A DNA stretch of 64,000 bases from Chryseobacterium sp. JV274 (GTDB lineage: Bacteria; Bacteroidota; Bacteroidia; Flavobacteriales; Weeksellaceae), in the NCBI RefSeq assembly GCF_903969135.1, contig NZ_LR824569.1:3121001-3185000 (forward strand), read 5' to 3'. Each line of letters begins with the position of its first letter. Positions within the stretch are counted from its first letter, which is position 1. The notes under the pieces are model-generated. The model was not told the DNA's origin. It worked only from the letters and a program-made list of their open reading frames with translations, and searched no databases. Both the position numbers and the translations under genes were made by a program. This document shows, in pieces, positions 34,161-42,874 of this stretch.

Positions 34161-36173
34161 ATGAAATCTATCTTATTAAAAACACAAAAAATTATTTTTG
34201 TACTCTTTGGTTTTACACTGGTTTTTGCCCAAAATAGTATGAAAATCCCTACTGATGCTGTATTTTATATGGAAGTCAACGGGAAAGAGCTTAACAACAA
34301 AATCAACTGGAATAAACTGAATCCTTTGCTGCACGAATTGAGCAAAAAGAACAAAGAAAACCTTTCGTGGACAGATTATTCCAAGACCGGGATCAAATAT
34401 GATGCTGTTCAATACCATTATGCAAGCTTTAATGATTCTATTAGGGCATACAATACTCATTTTATTATTGATAATAAGGAGAAATTTCAGGAATTTATTA
34501 ATTCTGTCAAGAAAAAAGGACAGGAGGTTTCTAATAAAAAGAACTATTCTTACGTAGACATCAATGATGATGTTTTTGTTGCCTGGAACGGAAACCGTGC
34601 AGTTCTTAGGATGATAAGCTATACCAAACCTTATAAAGATCTTTGGTCAGAAGAAGCTGTTACAGACAGCACTGCTGTTGCCGTTGACAGCGTTTACGCA
34701 GAAACGGGAGATACTGCTTATACTGATGAGCCGGAAAAACCTTTTGATTATAAAGAAGAAATTAAAACCCTTAAAGACGATATTAAGTATCTGAAGGAAA
34801 GTATTAAAGATAACAACAACGAGATCGCAAGAATTCAGAAAGATATCAAATACCTGCAGAAACACCATAAATATCCTGAAGAGAAGGAGAGTACTGAAAA
34901 TGAAGGGGAAGTGCCTGCTGATGCCTATGCTTACGATGAAGAAGAGGATATTGCTTACAAAAAAGAACAGGATTCTATCCGCAGAGAAAACTTTAAGGTC
35001 ATTAAAAAGAATGCTGAAGATCATTTTGACCAATACTTCAGCTCAAATCTGGAAATTGAAGTTCCTAAAGAAATGCTGGCATTCAGAGATGCCAATTCTG
35101 ATGTTTTTGTTTATACAGACTATGGAAGAATCGTGAATGAAGGAATTTATGGCAAGATGACGAAGTTCTACAGCTATGGGCAGTTCTTTAAAAATATGTA
35201 TAACTCCAACTATTCTTACAATCTGTATTTTGATAAAGATAAGGTAAGACTCGTTAATAATTATCAGCACAAAAATGCTGACATTCAAAAGAATATTTCT
35301 GCTATTTATAAAGGAAAGAAAAATAAAAAACTACTGGAATTGATCAATGAAAAAAGTGTTGGTTACTATGCTATGAACGTGAATGGAGCCAAATGTTTTG
35401 ATATGATGTACAGCCTGCTTCAGGATTCCGGAGAAAACGAGTACAAAAAGGAAATGGAGCTGATTATGGAAACGATGAAAATTGTTCTGGATGAAGAGGC
35501 CATTACCAAAATAGCACCAGGAAACGGAATCTTTGTTTTGAATGAACTGAAATCTAAAAAAGTAGAGTACACCGATTATGAATATGATGCTGATTTCAAC
35601 GAAAAAGAAGTAAAGAAGACTAAAGATATCGCTGTTCCTAACTTTACTTTTGCTTTTGCAACGGAGAATGAAGGCTATTGGAACCGTATTTTTGATGTAA
35701 TGACTACCAATAAAAAATTGGCTAAGAGATTCTCAAAAAAAGGAAATCTTTACACCTTTAAAGAAGAAAAGAACGGAGGATATATAGATCAGTTGTTCTT
35801 CACGGTAAAAGATGGTGTTGTTTATCTAATGAGCTCGGCGGACAATATTTTACCCGTAAATCAGTCTGATATTTCCAGAAAATGGGCGAAAGATTCGGCT
35901 AAATATCCATTATCAGGAAGATTGGATATCCAAAAACTTTTGACAGGTTTAGACAAAGAGTTCAAAAGTCCTAAAGAGAGAAAAGCGCTGGACGCGATCA
36001 GAAAAAATGTAGGTGAAATGTATTATAAGACAGAAGTGAAAGGAGAAAGTATCCAGACAGAAATGAATTATAATATTAAAGATTCTTCAGAAAACAGCTT
36101 GATGTATTTCTTTGATGTATTCGATCAGGTTTTTAAAACAAAAGAAACAGAAGAGAAACCACAAATTTTATAG
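34161..36173 (+). CDS. DUF4836-like secreted protein (large paralog)
   Basis: The 670-residue protein has a signal peptide (IIFVLFGFTLVFAQ), then an N-terminal domain with MKIPTDAVFYMEVNGKEL. An insert of about 110 residues (about 170-280) is highly charged and coiled-coil-like, with Glu/Asp-rich ends. The C-terminal half includes VGYYAMNVNGAKCFDMMYSL and EYTDYEYDADFNEKEVKK. It resembles the DUF4836 family of Bacteroidota secreted proteins of unknown function. The next gene begins on the base after its stop, and a shared motif (E/YDYEYDxxFNExEKK) shows that they are related. Confidence 0.65.
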   Translation: MKSILLKTQKIIFVLFGFTLVFAQNSMKIPTDAVFYMEVNGKELNNKINWNKLNPLLHELSKKNKENLSWTDYSKTGIKYDAVQYHYASFNDSIRAYNTHFIIDNKEKFQEFINSVKKKGQEVSNKKNYSYVDINDDVFVAWNGNRAVLRMISYTKPYKDLWSEEAVTDSTAVAVDSVYAETGDTAYTDEPEKPFDYKEEIKTLKDDIKYLKESIKDNNNEIARIQKDIKYLQKHHKYPEEKESTENEGEVPADAYAYDEEEDIAYKKEQDSIRRENFKVIKKNAEDHFDQYFSSNLEIEVPKEMLAFRDANSDVFVYTDYGRIVNEGIYGKMTKFYSYGQFFKNMYNSNYSYNLYFDKDKVRLVNNYQHKNADIQKNISAIYKGKKNKKLLELINEKSVGYYAMNVNGAKCFDMMYSLLQDSGENEYKKEMELIMETMKIVLDEEAITKIAPGNGIFVLNELKSKKVEYTDYEYDADFNEKEVKKTKDIAVPNFTFAFATENEGYWNRIFDVMTTNKKLAKRFSKKGNLYTFKEEKNGGYIDQLFFTVKDGVVYLMSSADNILPVNQSDISRKWAKDSAKYPLSGRLDIQKLLTGLDKEFKSPKERKALDAIRKNVGEMYYKTEVKGESIQTEMNYNIKDSSENSLMYFFDVFDQVFKTKETEEKPQIL

Positions 36174-37412
36174 ATGAATAAAAAGAAGATTATTGTCCCG
36201 TTAGTTTTATTGCTGGCTATTGCAGTATATTTTGTGGTTTTTTATAAAAATAAGAACCTCAGATATATTCCTGAAAATGCAGATGCCGTAGTTTTAATTG
36301 ATATAAAGAAAGTAACGGGACAATACCTCTTCAGCCTGGCAACGCATCCTTCCCATTGGTCCGGAAGCAAAGCCAAGGGCAAGAGTTCAGGTTCTTTGAA
36401 AGACTCAGGAATCAGAATTCCGGATTTTCTACAGATCTTCCATCTTAAAGACACAAAGTTCTCAGAATGGTACAGTATTTTAGAACTGAAAGATTCTCAA
36501 AAATTCATCACCTTTTTAAAGAAACAAAACTTTGTAGATAAAGGGAATAATCGTTTTCAGAAGGATCAGCTATTTATTATGATCAATGGAGACCATTGTG
36601 TTGCAGGGACTTCGGATCTGGCTTTTGAAAAGATTCAGAAAAATATTCTTAAGACTTCTTCAAATCCTGTTTTGGATGCAGATCAGTTTATCCATAATAC
36701 GGCCGGGAGCATTTCTTTCATCTCAGGAAAGAAAATTCAAAACTTTTCTATTGAATTGCATGATAATGAAATTGAAATAAAAAACAATTCAAATCCTGAA
36801 ATTCTTAACGCTGTCGCCTCCAAACTTCAGAACGGGAATCACTTTCTGGAGTTAGAATTAGACAAAGTAAACATCAGAAATTTTAGCCGTTTCTTCAATA
36901 AAAGTATCGCTGATTCCTCACGGGCTATTTACTTTAAAGCAATAGCGGATCTTGAACAGGTCAATGATACAATTATCAGCTATGAGTATGATGACAATTT
37001 CAATGAAGTTGAAAAAAAGACCTTTCAAAAAATTACCCAACCGAATTATACGCTTGATATTAAAAGTGATGATCCCCAAAAAACATGGAAGTATTTCAAA
37101 TCTAAAAAGTGGGTCAACAGTGAAAATCAATTTACCGCAATTCCTTTCCAACCCAATAAAATCAGTCAAAATAATGATGATGTTGTCATAAAATCAAGCC
37201 GAAAACCAATAACATTATCACCACGTTTACAAGAAAATTATATTTTCATCAGAAACAATGCTTTATTGTATTCTTCTTTGAAAACGCTTGGTAATACTGA
37301 AAAAAGAATCATTTCAGATATAGATTATGTGTTGTATGGGAATAGGTCAAAGGATTATTGGGTGAAAATAAAAGCAAAAAACGGAGAATTACCCTTAATT
37401 TTACGGTGGTAA
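36174..37412 (+). CDS. DUF4836-like membrane-anchored protein (short paralog)
   Basis: The 412-residue protein has a single N-terminal hydrophobic segment (about 7-24) with no cleavage or lipobox signal, so it may remain anchored. It starts with RYIPENADAVVLIDIKK, matching the opening DAVFYMEVNGK of the neighbour. It keeps the hallmark ISYEYDDNFNEVEKK near residue 275, followed by QPNYTLDIK (compare VPNFTFAF in the neighbour). The charged insert of the larger paralog is missing. Zero spacing to the upstream gene implies translational coupling. Function unknown. Confidence 0.65.
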   Translation: MNKKKIIVPLVLLLAIAVYFVVFYKNKNLRYIPENADAVVLIDIKKVTGQYLFSLATHPSHWSGSKAKGKSSGSLKDSGIRIPDFLQIFHLKDTKFSEWYSILELKDSQKFITFLKKQNFVDKGNNRFQKDQLFIMINGDHCVAGTSDLAFEKIQKNILKTSSNPVLDADQFIHNTAGSISFISGKKIQNFSIELHDNEIEIKNNSNPEILNAVASKLQNGNHFLELELDKVNIRNFSRFFNKSIADSSRAIYFKAIADLEQVNDTIISYEYDDNFNEVEKKTFQKITQPNYTLDIKSDDPQKTWKYFKSKKWVNSENQFTAIPFQPNKISQNNDDVVIKSSRKPITLSPRLQENYIFIRNNALLYSSLKTLGNTEKRIISDIDYVLYGNRSKDYWVKIKAKNGELPLILRW

Positions 37413-37440
37413 GCATAAAACCGAATAAAATTATCTATTA

Positions 37441-37779
37441 ATGGCTCCATCAGATATCGCATTACTTAAAACCTTTACTCATTATTTTTTGCATCTTGTT
37501 TTTCCGATCTTTATTGCTTTGATTTTTTATCGTAAAAACTGGAAAAAGGCTTATTTTATTCTCTTGGCTACCATGCTGGTAGATTTGGACCATCTTTTTG
37601 CCAATCCGATTTTTGATCCATCGCGGGAAAGTATAGGTTTTCACTTCTTACATTCATATTATGCCATTGCGGTGTATTTTTTGCTGCTGTTTTTTAAAGG
37701 AAATATCAGAATTATAGGAATTGGGCTGTTGTTTCATATGTTCACAGATTATCAGGACTTTAACTTCTGGCCTTATTAA
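37441..37779 (+). CDS. DUF6122-like small membrane protein
   Basis: The 112-residue protein has four hydrophobic segments and a set of conserved polar motifs: THYFLHLVFP, MLVDLDHLFANP, FHFLHSYYAIAVY and LLFHMFTDYQD. This pattern matches DUF6122, and the His/Asp set resembles membrane-bound metal-dependent hydrolases of the YdjM type. A metal-dependent role is therefore plausible, but unproven. It lies 28 bases after the short DUF4836-like gene on the same strand. Confidence 0.75.
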   Translation: MAPSDIALLKTFTHYFLHLVFPIFIALIFYRKNWKKAYFILLATMLVDLDHLFANPIFDPSRESIGFHFLHSYYAIAVYFLLLFFKGNIRIIGIGLLFHMFTDYQDFNFWPY

Positions 37780-37844
37780 AATATTATTAATATTTTCTTT
37801 TGATATTGAAAATTTCATAGATTTTTTGTATTTTGTAGTCACTT

Positions 37845-38915
37845 ATGAAACCTAAAGAATTCTTACATTATACCTATATTTTTCCTCTCCTTGCGGTAGG
37901 GTACTACTTTTTCGGACTGATGGGATCGGGTGTTCTTTATGATATTCTTGCGGGTGTTTTACTGATCGGAAGTGTATTGTCAGCAGTACACCATGCTGAA
38001 GTAGTAGCTCATAAAGTAGGGGAGCCTTTCGGAACCATTATTCTGGCTCTTTGTATCACCATTATTGAAGTCGCGCTTATCATCTCGCTGATGGTGGCCG
38101 GCGGAGATCAGGCGATCACGCTGGCCAGAGATACGGTTTTTGCCGCTGTAATGCTTATTCTTAACGGAATTCTGGGAATATGTATTCTTGTAGGCGGCGT
38201 TAAATATCATGAGCAGTTCTTTGCAAGAACCTCAGCAACTACCTATCTGGTAAGTATTGTTTCAATCCTGGTACTTACCCTTGTCCTTCCCAATTTTACT
38301 TCAAGTGTCAACGGACCTTTCTATAACGAAGCACAGCTTATTTTTATATCTATTGCATGTCTTGTCATCTACGGAGTGTTCCTGATGGTGCAGACTGTGC
38401 GCCACAGAAGCTATTTCATTGTTCCTGATGAGCATCCGGAAGAACATTATATTCCGTCACTGACAAAAACGCTTATCAGTTTTGGTTTTTTGGTGGTTTG
38501 CCTTGTTATTGTAGTACTCATGGCAAAAGGATTATCTGATACAATAGAAGGGATGGTACAAAGTCTTGGAGCACCAAAATCCCTTGTTGGAGTCATTATT
38601 GCAGCCGTTGTACTTCTTCCTGAAGGAGTTGCCGCAATTAGAGCAGCAAGAGCCAATCAAATACAATCCAGCTTGAATCTTGCGCTGGGTTCTGCATTGG
38701 CAAGTATCGGCCTGACTATTCCTGCTGTTTCTGCAGTATGTATCATGTATGATATTCCACTGGTATTAGGTTTAGACAAAAAGGATATTATCCTGCTTTC
38801 TTTATCCGTATTTATCGTAATGCTTTCATTAAGCCGTGGAAAAACAAATGTTCTGTACGGAACTGTTCTACTGGTGAATCTCGCAGCCTATATCTTTACA
38901 GTAATTGTTCCTTAA
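37845..38915 (+). CDS. chaA: Calcium/sodium:proton antiporter, ChaA-like (CaCA family)
   Basis: The 356-residue inner-membrane protein has about 11 helices with the duplicated CaCA architecture. The first alpha-repeat contains HHAEVVAHKVGEPFGT and IIEVALII. The second contains LLPEGVAAIRAARANQIQ, SLNLALGSALASIGL and TIPAVS, with the acidic residues that bind Ca2+ in this family. It likely extrudes Ca2+ (or Na+/K+) in exchange for protons at alkaline pH. It is the second cation/H+ antiporter within 7 kb. Own transcription unit. Confidence 0.9.
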   Translation: MKPKEFLHYTYIFPLLAVGYYFFGLMGSGVLYDILAGVLLIGSVLSAVHHAEVVAHKVGEPFGTIILALCITIIEVALIISLMVAGGDQAITLARDTVFAAVMLILNGILGICILVGGVKYHEQFFARTSATTYLVSIVSILVLTLVLPNFTSSVNGPFYNEAQLIFISIACLVIYGVFLMVQTVRHRSYFIVPDEHPEEHYIPSLTKTLISFGFLVVCLVIVVLMAKGLSDTIEGMVQSLGAPKSLVGVIIAAVVLLPEGVAAIRAARANQIQSSLNLALGSALASIGLTIPAVSAVCIMYDIPLVLGLDKKDIILLSLSVFIVMLSLSRGKTNVLYGTVLLVNLAAYIFTVIVP

Positions 38916-38990
38916 AAAAGCAAATTTATTATTTGAAATAAATCTTGGGTTTCGTGCTTCATATCACGCTTTCCGATCCCCTGTACCACA

Positions 38991-39371
38991 TTATAGCCTT
39001 CTCGCCAGCTCCATTTTAAAAGCCATGAGTTTGGCTATGTTTTCGGATTTGTAGATTGCCATATCTGCGTTTTCTCCAACAAAATTTTCTTCAATAGTCG
39101 TACGCCAAAGCAAAAGCCATCTGTCAAAATGCTTCTGCTCCATTGCCTGTATTTCATTGATAGGGAAATGTACACCCATTGGATTTCCTTTATACGTCAT
39201 TTGTCCAAAAAGGATAGACTCCCAAAAAGAATACATCTTGGGAAGATGTTTGTCCCAATCTACTTTAGCGATATCATTAAAGAAAAAGCTTATGGTTTCA
39301 TCTTTAACGACTTTGCTGTAAAATTTATTGACTAGGTCTTCAATATCTTCTCGTGATTCAAGCTTTTTCAT
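38991..39371 (-). CDS. Group III truncated hemoglobin
   Basis: The 126-residue globin has the 2-over-2 fold size. Near the N-terminus is DLVNKFYSKVVKDETISFFF, with the B-helix aromatic residues of group III. The conserved FWESILFGQMTYKGNP is a group III signature. The proximal His is in AMEQKHFDRWL, and the G-helix Trp follows in LLLWRTTI. Such globins bind O2 or peroxide/NO and are linked to microaerobic life or redox chemistry. The gene is a single unit convergent with the chaA-like gene, 75 bases away. Confidence 0.92.
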   Translation of the reverse strand: MKKLESREDIEDLVNKFYSKVVKDETISFFFNDIAKVDWDKHLPKMYSFWESILFGQMTYKGNPMGVHFPINEIQAMEQKHFDRWLLLWRTTIEENFVGENADMAIYKSENIAKLMAFKMELARRL

Positions 39372-39572
39372 AGCCCAAAGTTAGTGTAAATCATATAAAA
39401 AATTACAGCCTCTAAATTGATAAATTTCATATAAACAGCATTTTAGAGTAAAATACAGGATAATCAGATGGGAAATTGGGAAAAATTAAAATTTGATTAA
39501 TTCGCAAAAAAACAGATTAAAAGAGCTTGTTTTTTGTAAATTTAAGTATTAAATGCTAAAAAAATTATTAAA

Positions 39573-40562
39573 ATGATTAAAAAAATCAATTCTTTTTGGT
39601 TTCTCTTATTGATGCTTTCGGTGTCATGTTCAAGAGATGAAGTGAATACTATTAATGATGATTCAGAAAAGGTGAATTCTGCTGATGTAAAGAAAGTACA
39701 GTTGACAGAGGCTGAGATGCTGCAGAAAGGCTGGAAAATTGTAGATGAGTTTAAATTGTCAGATAATAACAGTCTGAGTGTAAACAGTCCGGCTAATGAA
39801 GAGCGTGAAATCCCTTTCAAGCCTAACCATTTGAAAGATATGGGATATGATATCGGTTTTTCCGGAGAAAGAACAAGGTTGAAAAATGTTTTTGCTTACG
39901 CTGGCCAGATCCCGGATGGAATTATCTTTAATCCTGATCTTTCTGTAGATGGAGATACCCGGAATACAGCTCCTAATCCTAATGTTTCCATTGTTTTAGG
40001 AACTCCTGAGGTAACGATAAAAACCGACGGAATAGATTTGCCGGATAATGCTTATACTACGGAAGCTATTAATAATGGAGATCGTGAAAGCGAAATTACG
40101 GTATCCTATTCTTACAAAAAGGGATATTCTACCTCCTGGAAACGTACTGTTTCAGGATCATTTGAAGTAGCTGCATCTGTATCTGTTGATATTCCGTTGG
40201 TTGCAAAAGCTTCAGCAAGCACTAAAGTTGTTGTAGGAGGAGATACAACGGAAGGCACAGAAAATTCTGAAGAAATTACAGAAACCAGTACTTACAAGGC
40301 TATTGTCCCGGCACACTCTAAAAAGACCATTTCTATCCTCACGAAGCTAAAAGGATCTTCTGTAGAATACTTTGTTCCCATGAAATTGAATGGAAGATTG
40401 CAGGCTAACTTTCCTTCTCCAGTCAATGGCCATTATTATTGGGCTTTTCCTATTGAAAACTTCCCTAATTTTCTTTCTAATATACATGGAGAGTCAGGGA
40501 CTGTGAAATCGGTCAGCAATGTAAGCGTTACGGTCCTGGAATCACCTGCACAAACTATATAA
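39573..40562 (+). CDS. Putative lipoprotein with aerolysin/ETX-MTX2-like pore-forming module
   Basis: The 329-residue protein has a lipobox VSC (Cys19) and a Ser/Asp/Glu-rich linker. A domain of unknown type (about 75-145) has GYDIGFSGERTRL and a possible substrate site around IIFNPDLSVDGDTR. Residues about 160-329 read like the aerolysin-fold core of ETX/MTX2 toxins: alternating Ser/Thr-rich strands (ESEITVSYSYKKGY, WKRTVSGSFEVAAS), a hydrophobic tip (VDIPLV) within an alternating hairpin at about 194-222, then TEGTENSEEITETSTYKAIVPAHSKK. The VPAHSKK motif resembles the VPP-TK strand of these toxins. The assignment is by pattern and needs structural confirmation. Monocistronic, with a strong terminator. 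Confidence 0.6.
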   Translation: MIKKINSFWFLLLMLSVSCSRDEVNTINDDSEKVNSADVKKVQLTEAEMLQKGWKIVDEFKLSDNNSLSVNSPANEEREIPFKPNHLKDMGYDIGFSGERTRLKNVFAYAGQIPDGIIFNPDLSVDGDTRNTAPNPNVSIVLGTPEVTIKTDGIDLPDNAYTTEAINNGDRESEITVSYSYKKGYSTSWKRTVSGSFEVAASVSVDIPLVAKASASTKVVVGGDTTEGTENSEEITETSTYKAIVPAHSKKTISILTKLKGSSVEYFVPMKLNGRLQANFPSPVNGHYYWAFPIENFPNFLSNIHGESGTVKSVSNVSVTVLESPAQTI

Positions 40563-40585
40563 AGCCACTTTGATCAATATAATAT

Positions 40586-40620
40586 AAACAGCAGAAATTC
40601 AAAGCTTTCTGCTGTTTTTG
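40586..40620 (+). terminator. Terminator after the aerolysin-like gene
   Basis: A perfect 12-bp stem (40586-40597 with 40606-40617) around an 8-base loop, followed by a T-run. Confidence 0.88.
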
Positions 40621-40715
40621 TGTGTGTTATTTTGAATACAAACATCATAAAAGCCTGTGGAAAAATAATCTGTTATCTGAATGATGAATGTTAAAGAAAT
40701 GATGACTAAAAAACA

Positions 40716-40723
40716 TAACTTTG
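40716..40723 (+). promoter_or_regulatory. Candidate -7 box upstream of the Kir channel gene
   Basis: TAACTTTG matches TAnnTTTG, about 100 bases upstream of the ATG at 40823. There is no clear -33 TTTG, so a long leader is implied if it is used. Confidence 0.35.
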
Positions 40724-40822
40724 CTTTTTTAAATATTATAAAAACAAAAGGGAAGAGCTGATCATCAACCGGCTTATTTGCAGAGAGAAATCATTATATA
40801 ACACAATCAAAATGATTAAAAA

Positions 40823-41794
40823 ATGACAGGAGGATTCAGAAAAAAGATCCGTCAGAAAAATGCGGAGAACAGTGGTTTTGGAACCAATGCATCCGGAAGA
40901 TTTATCAATAAAGACGGCCTCCCGAATGTTCAGAGAAGAGGCGTGAATGTCTTCAACAGGCTAAGCTGGTATCATACCATGCTGAATCTTTCATCATTCC
41001 GCTTTATTTCCTATTTGGTTATTGCTTATATTCTTATCAATCTTCTTTTTGCAATGATCTATTACCTGATTGGTGTGGAACATCTTACAGGAATTGATAA
41101 AAGTGATCCGCTGAATGAATTTATCGACGTTTTTTTCTTCAGTTCCCAGACCTTCACAACAGTTGGATATGGAAGAATTGCTCCGGTGGGATTTTTGGCC
41201 AGCCTTGTGGCTACTTTTGAGGCTTTTTTGGGATTGCTTACCTTTGCTATTGCAACAGGGCTTTTTTACGGAAGATTTTCAAGACCAAGAGCATATCTCA
41301 GGTTTTCTGATATAGCTGTGATTGCTCCTTTTCAGGAATCTTCGGCACTGATGTTCAGGCTGGCTCCTTATAAAAACAATGCGCTGACAGATGCAGATGT
41401 GATTCTTTCTGCAGCTATTGAAGTCATAGAAAATGGAGTTGCTAAAAGTAATTTTTACAGACTTGATACACAGTTAAATAAGATTAATACTTTAGCTCTC
41501 AACTGGACTGTGGTACATAAAATTGATGAAAACTCTCCGTTTTACGGCTTTTCTGAAGATGATTTTAAAAATACGGATATTGAACTTATTGTACAGGTAC
41601 GTGCATTTGATGAAGTGTTTTCAAACACCGTAGTGCAGAGATCTTCATATACTACCGGGGAAATTGTTTACGGGGCTAAATTTGTTCCGATGTATTATCC
41701 AAGCAAAGAAAGCCTTACGACGGTTCTTGATCTTGATAAAATAAATGAGTATAAGAAAGAGGATCTTCCGGATTTTGTAAGAAATAATGAATAA
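40823..41794 (+). CDS. Inward-rectifier-type potassium channel, KirBac-like
   Basis: The 323-residue protein has two transmembrane helices (about 56-78 and 128-150) flanking a pore helix and the selectivity filter TVGYGR in SSQTFTTVGYGRIAPVGF. The C-terminal half (about 160-310) is the cytoplasmic immunoglobulin-like IRK domain (PRAYLRFSDIAVIAPFQ, LMFRLAPYKNN, FDEVFSNTVVQRSSYT). It is one of the bacterial Kir-type channels, which move K+ and may be gated by lipids. The exact physiological role in this organism is unknown. The YkgJ gene begins on the base after its stop, so the two are coupled. Confidence 0.92.
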   Translation: MTGGFRKKIRQKNAENSGFGTNASGRFINKDGLPNVQRRGVNVFNRLSWYHTMLNLSSFRFISYLVIAYILINLLFAMIYYLIGVEHLTGIDKSDPLNEFIDVFFFSSQTFTTVGYGRIAPVGFLASLVATFEAFLGLLTFAIATGLFYGRFSRPRAYLRFSDIAVIAPFQESSALMFRLAPYKNNALTDADVILSAAIEVIENGVAKSNFYRLDTQLNKINTLALNWTVVHKIDENSPFYGFSEDDFKNTDIELIVQVRAFDEVFSNTVVQRSSYTTGEIVYGAKFVPMYYPSKESLTTVLDLDKINEYKKEDLPDFVRNNE

Positions 41795-42283
41795 ATGAAT
41801 TTAGATTTTTATAAAAAACAAGCGATACAAAAGCAGAAAGAACACAAGAAATTTCTGGACGGATTAAAGAAGAAACCGCCCAAAAATCTCGATTATATTG
41901 TACAGGAGACCCATGATGAAGTTTTTGATGAAATAGATTGTTTAGAATGTGCCAATTGCTGCAAAACAACCGGCCCTTTGTACACGGAAAAGGATATAGA
42001 GCGTATTTCCAAACATCTTCGTATGAAGTCTGCTGATTTTGAATCTAAGTTCTTAAGAGTGGATGAAGATAATGATAAGGTATTGCAGAATCTTCCCTGC
42101 CATTTCCTGAACAATGATAATACCTGTTCTATTTACGAAGTAAGACCTAAAGCATGCCGCGAATATCCGCATACAGACCGTAAGAAGATCTACCAGATTA
42201 ATAATCTGATGCTGAAAAATACGGTTATCTGCCCGGCCGCGTTTGAATTTGTAGAAAAAATGATGAAGAATATAACGAAGTAG
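41795..42283 (+). CDS. YkgJ family cysteine-cluster protein
   Basis: The 162-residue cytoplasmic protein carries the CxxCxxCC motif (DCLECANCCKTTGPLYT) and further cysteines in LPCHFLNNDNTCSIYEVRPKAC. This set is typical of the YkgJ/CxxCxxCC zinc- or Fe-S-binding family (PF03692). The N-terminus is Lys/Gln-rich helix. The function of the family is not established; zinc/iron chelation is suspected. Zero spacing to the potassium channel gene suggests that it is made with it. Confidence 0.9.
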   Translation: MNLDFYKKQAIQKQKEHKKFLDGLKKKPPKNLDYIVQETHDEVFDEIDCLECANCCKTTGPLYTEKDIERISKHLRMKSADFESKFLRVDEDNDKVLQNLPCHFLNNDNTCSIYEVRPKACREYPHTDRKKIYQINNLMLKNTVICPAAFEFVEKMMKNITK

Positions 42284-42390
42284 ATTTCAAGGATGGAAGC
42301 AGGATGATGGGAGAGGGAAGCTGTTACACCAAAGAATTGATGTTTCAACTGCGATAAACTTCAAGCTTCAAGCTTCGATCCTCCAGCCAA
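42284..42390. repeat. Decayed purine/pyrimidine inverted repeat-like tract
   Basis: A G/A-rich stretch (about 42286-42322) is followed about 40 bases later by a C/T-rich stretch with two copies of CTTCAAG (about 42359-42390). Short complementary segments exist (for example GAAGCT and its complement), so an imperfect long hairpin is possible. The layout resembles 14590-14790. It looks like a diverged dispersed repeat rather than a gene. Confidence 0.4.
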
Positions 42391-42411
42391 ATTATTATAA
42401 TTATTTTTGCA

Positions 42412-42419
42412 AATTCCTC
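42412..42419 (+). promoter_or_regulatory. Candidate -7 box
   Basis: TATTTTTG matches TAnnTTTG about 95 bases upstream of the small secreted protein gene at 42514. No clear -33 element. Confidence 0.3.
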
Positions 42420-42513
42420 TTAAATAATTATAAAGTACGTTAAATAAGCTTATTACATATAATTTTATAAATGATGCTTCGTTTAAGTTAAACAATCATT
42501 TAAATATTACATT

Positions 42514-42816
42514 ATGAAAAAGTTATTTTTAACGGCAGCGTTTACATTAGTCGGAGTAATCGCAGTATCAGCACAATCAACACCACAAAAGCCGGCGGAT
42601 ACTTCTACTAATAATCCAACGACAACTCAAACCCAACAACCGAATACACAGACTACAAGTCCTTCGGATCCAAAGACTCAACAGGAAAAGACACCTGCAA
42701 CTACAATGGAAACTGCTCCTGCAACTGACCCAACTGTAAGTACAACACCTACAGATGCAACGAAACCTGCAGATGCACCTAAGGAAGAAAAGAAAGACAA
42801 AAAGAAGAAAAAGTAA
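42514..42816 (+). CDS. Small secreted Thr/Pro/Gln-rich low-complexity protein
   Basis: The 100-residue protein has a signal peptide (LFLTAAFTLVGVIAVSA) and then a mature region made almost wholly of Thr, Pro, Gln, Ala and Ser. It ends in a Lys-rich tail with KKDKKKKK. There is no fold recognisable by eye. Such Pro/Thr-rich basic proteins may be unstructured periplasmic or surface components. It is a single-gene unit with a strong terminator directly downstream. Confidence 0.7.
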   Translation: MKKLFLTAAFTLVGVIAVSAQSTPQKPADTSTNNPTTTQTQQPNTQTTSPSDPKTQQEKTPATTMETAPATDPTVSTTPTDATKPADAPKEEKKDKKKKK

Positions 42817-42843
42817 AAGTACTTTAGCAAACACTAGTCGGAA

Positions 42844-42874
42844 TCCTGAAATCTTGTATTTCAGGATTTTTTTT
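42844..42874. terminator. Hairpin terminator between the Thr/Pro-rich gene and the DUF1801 gene
   Basis: CCTGAAAT pairs with ATTTCAGG around a short loop (about 42845-42867), followed by T8 on the plus strand. It covers the last codons of the convergent minus-strand gene. Confidence 0.75.
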
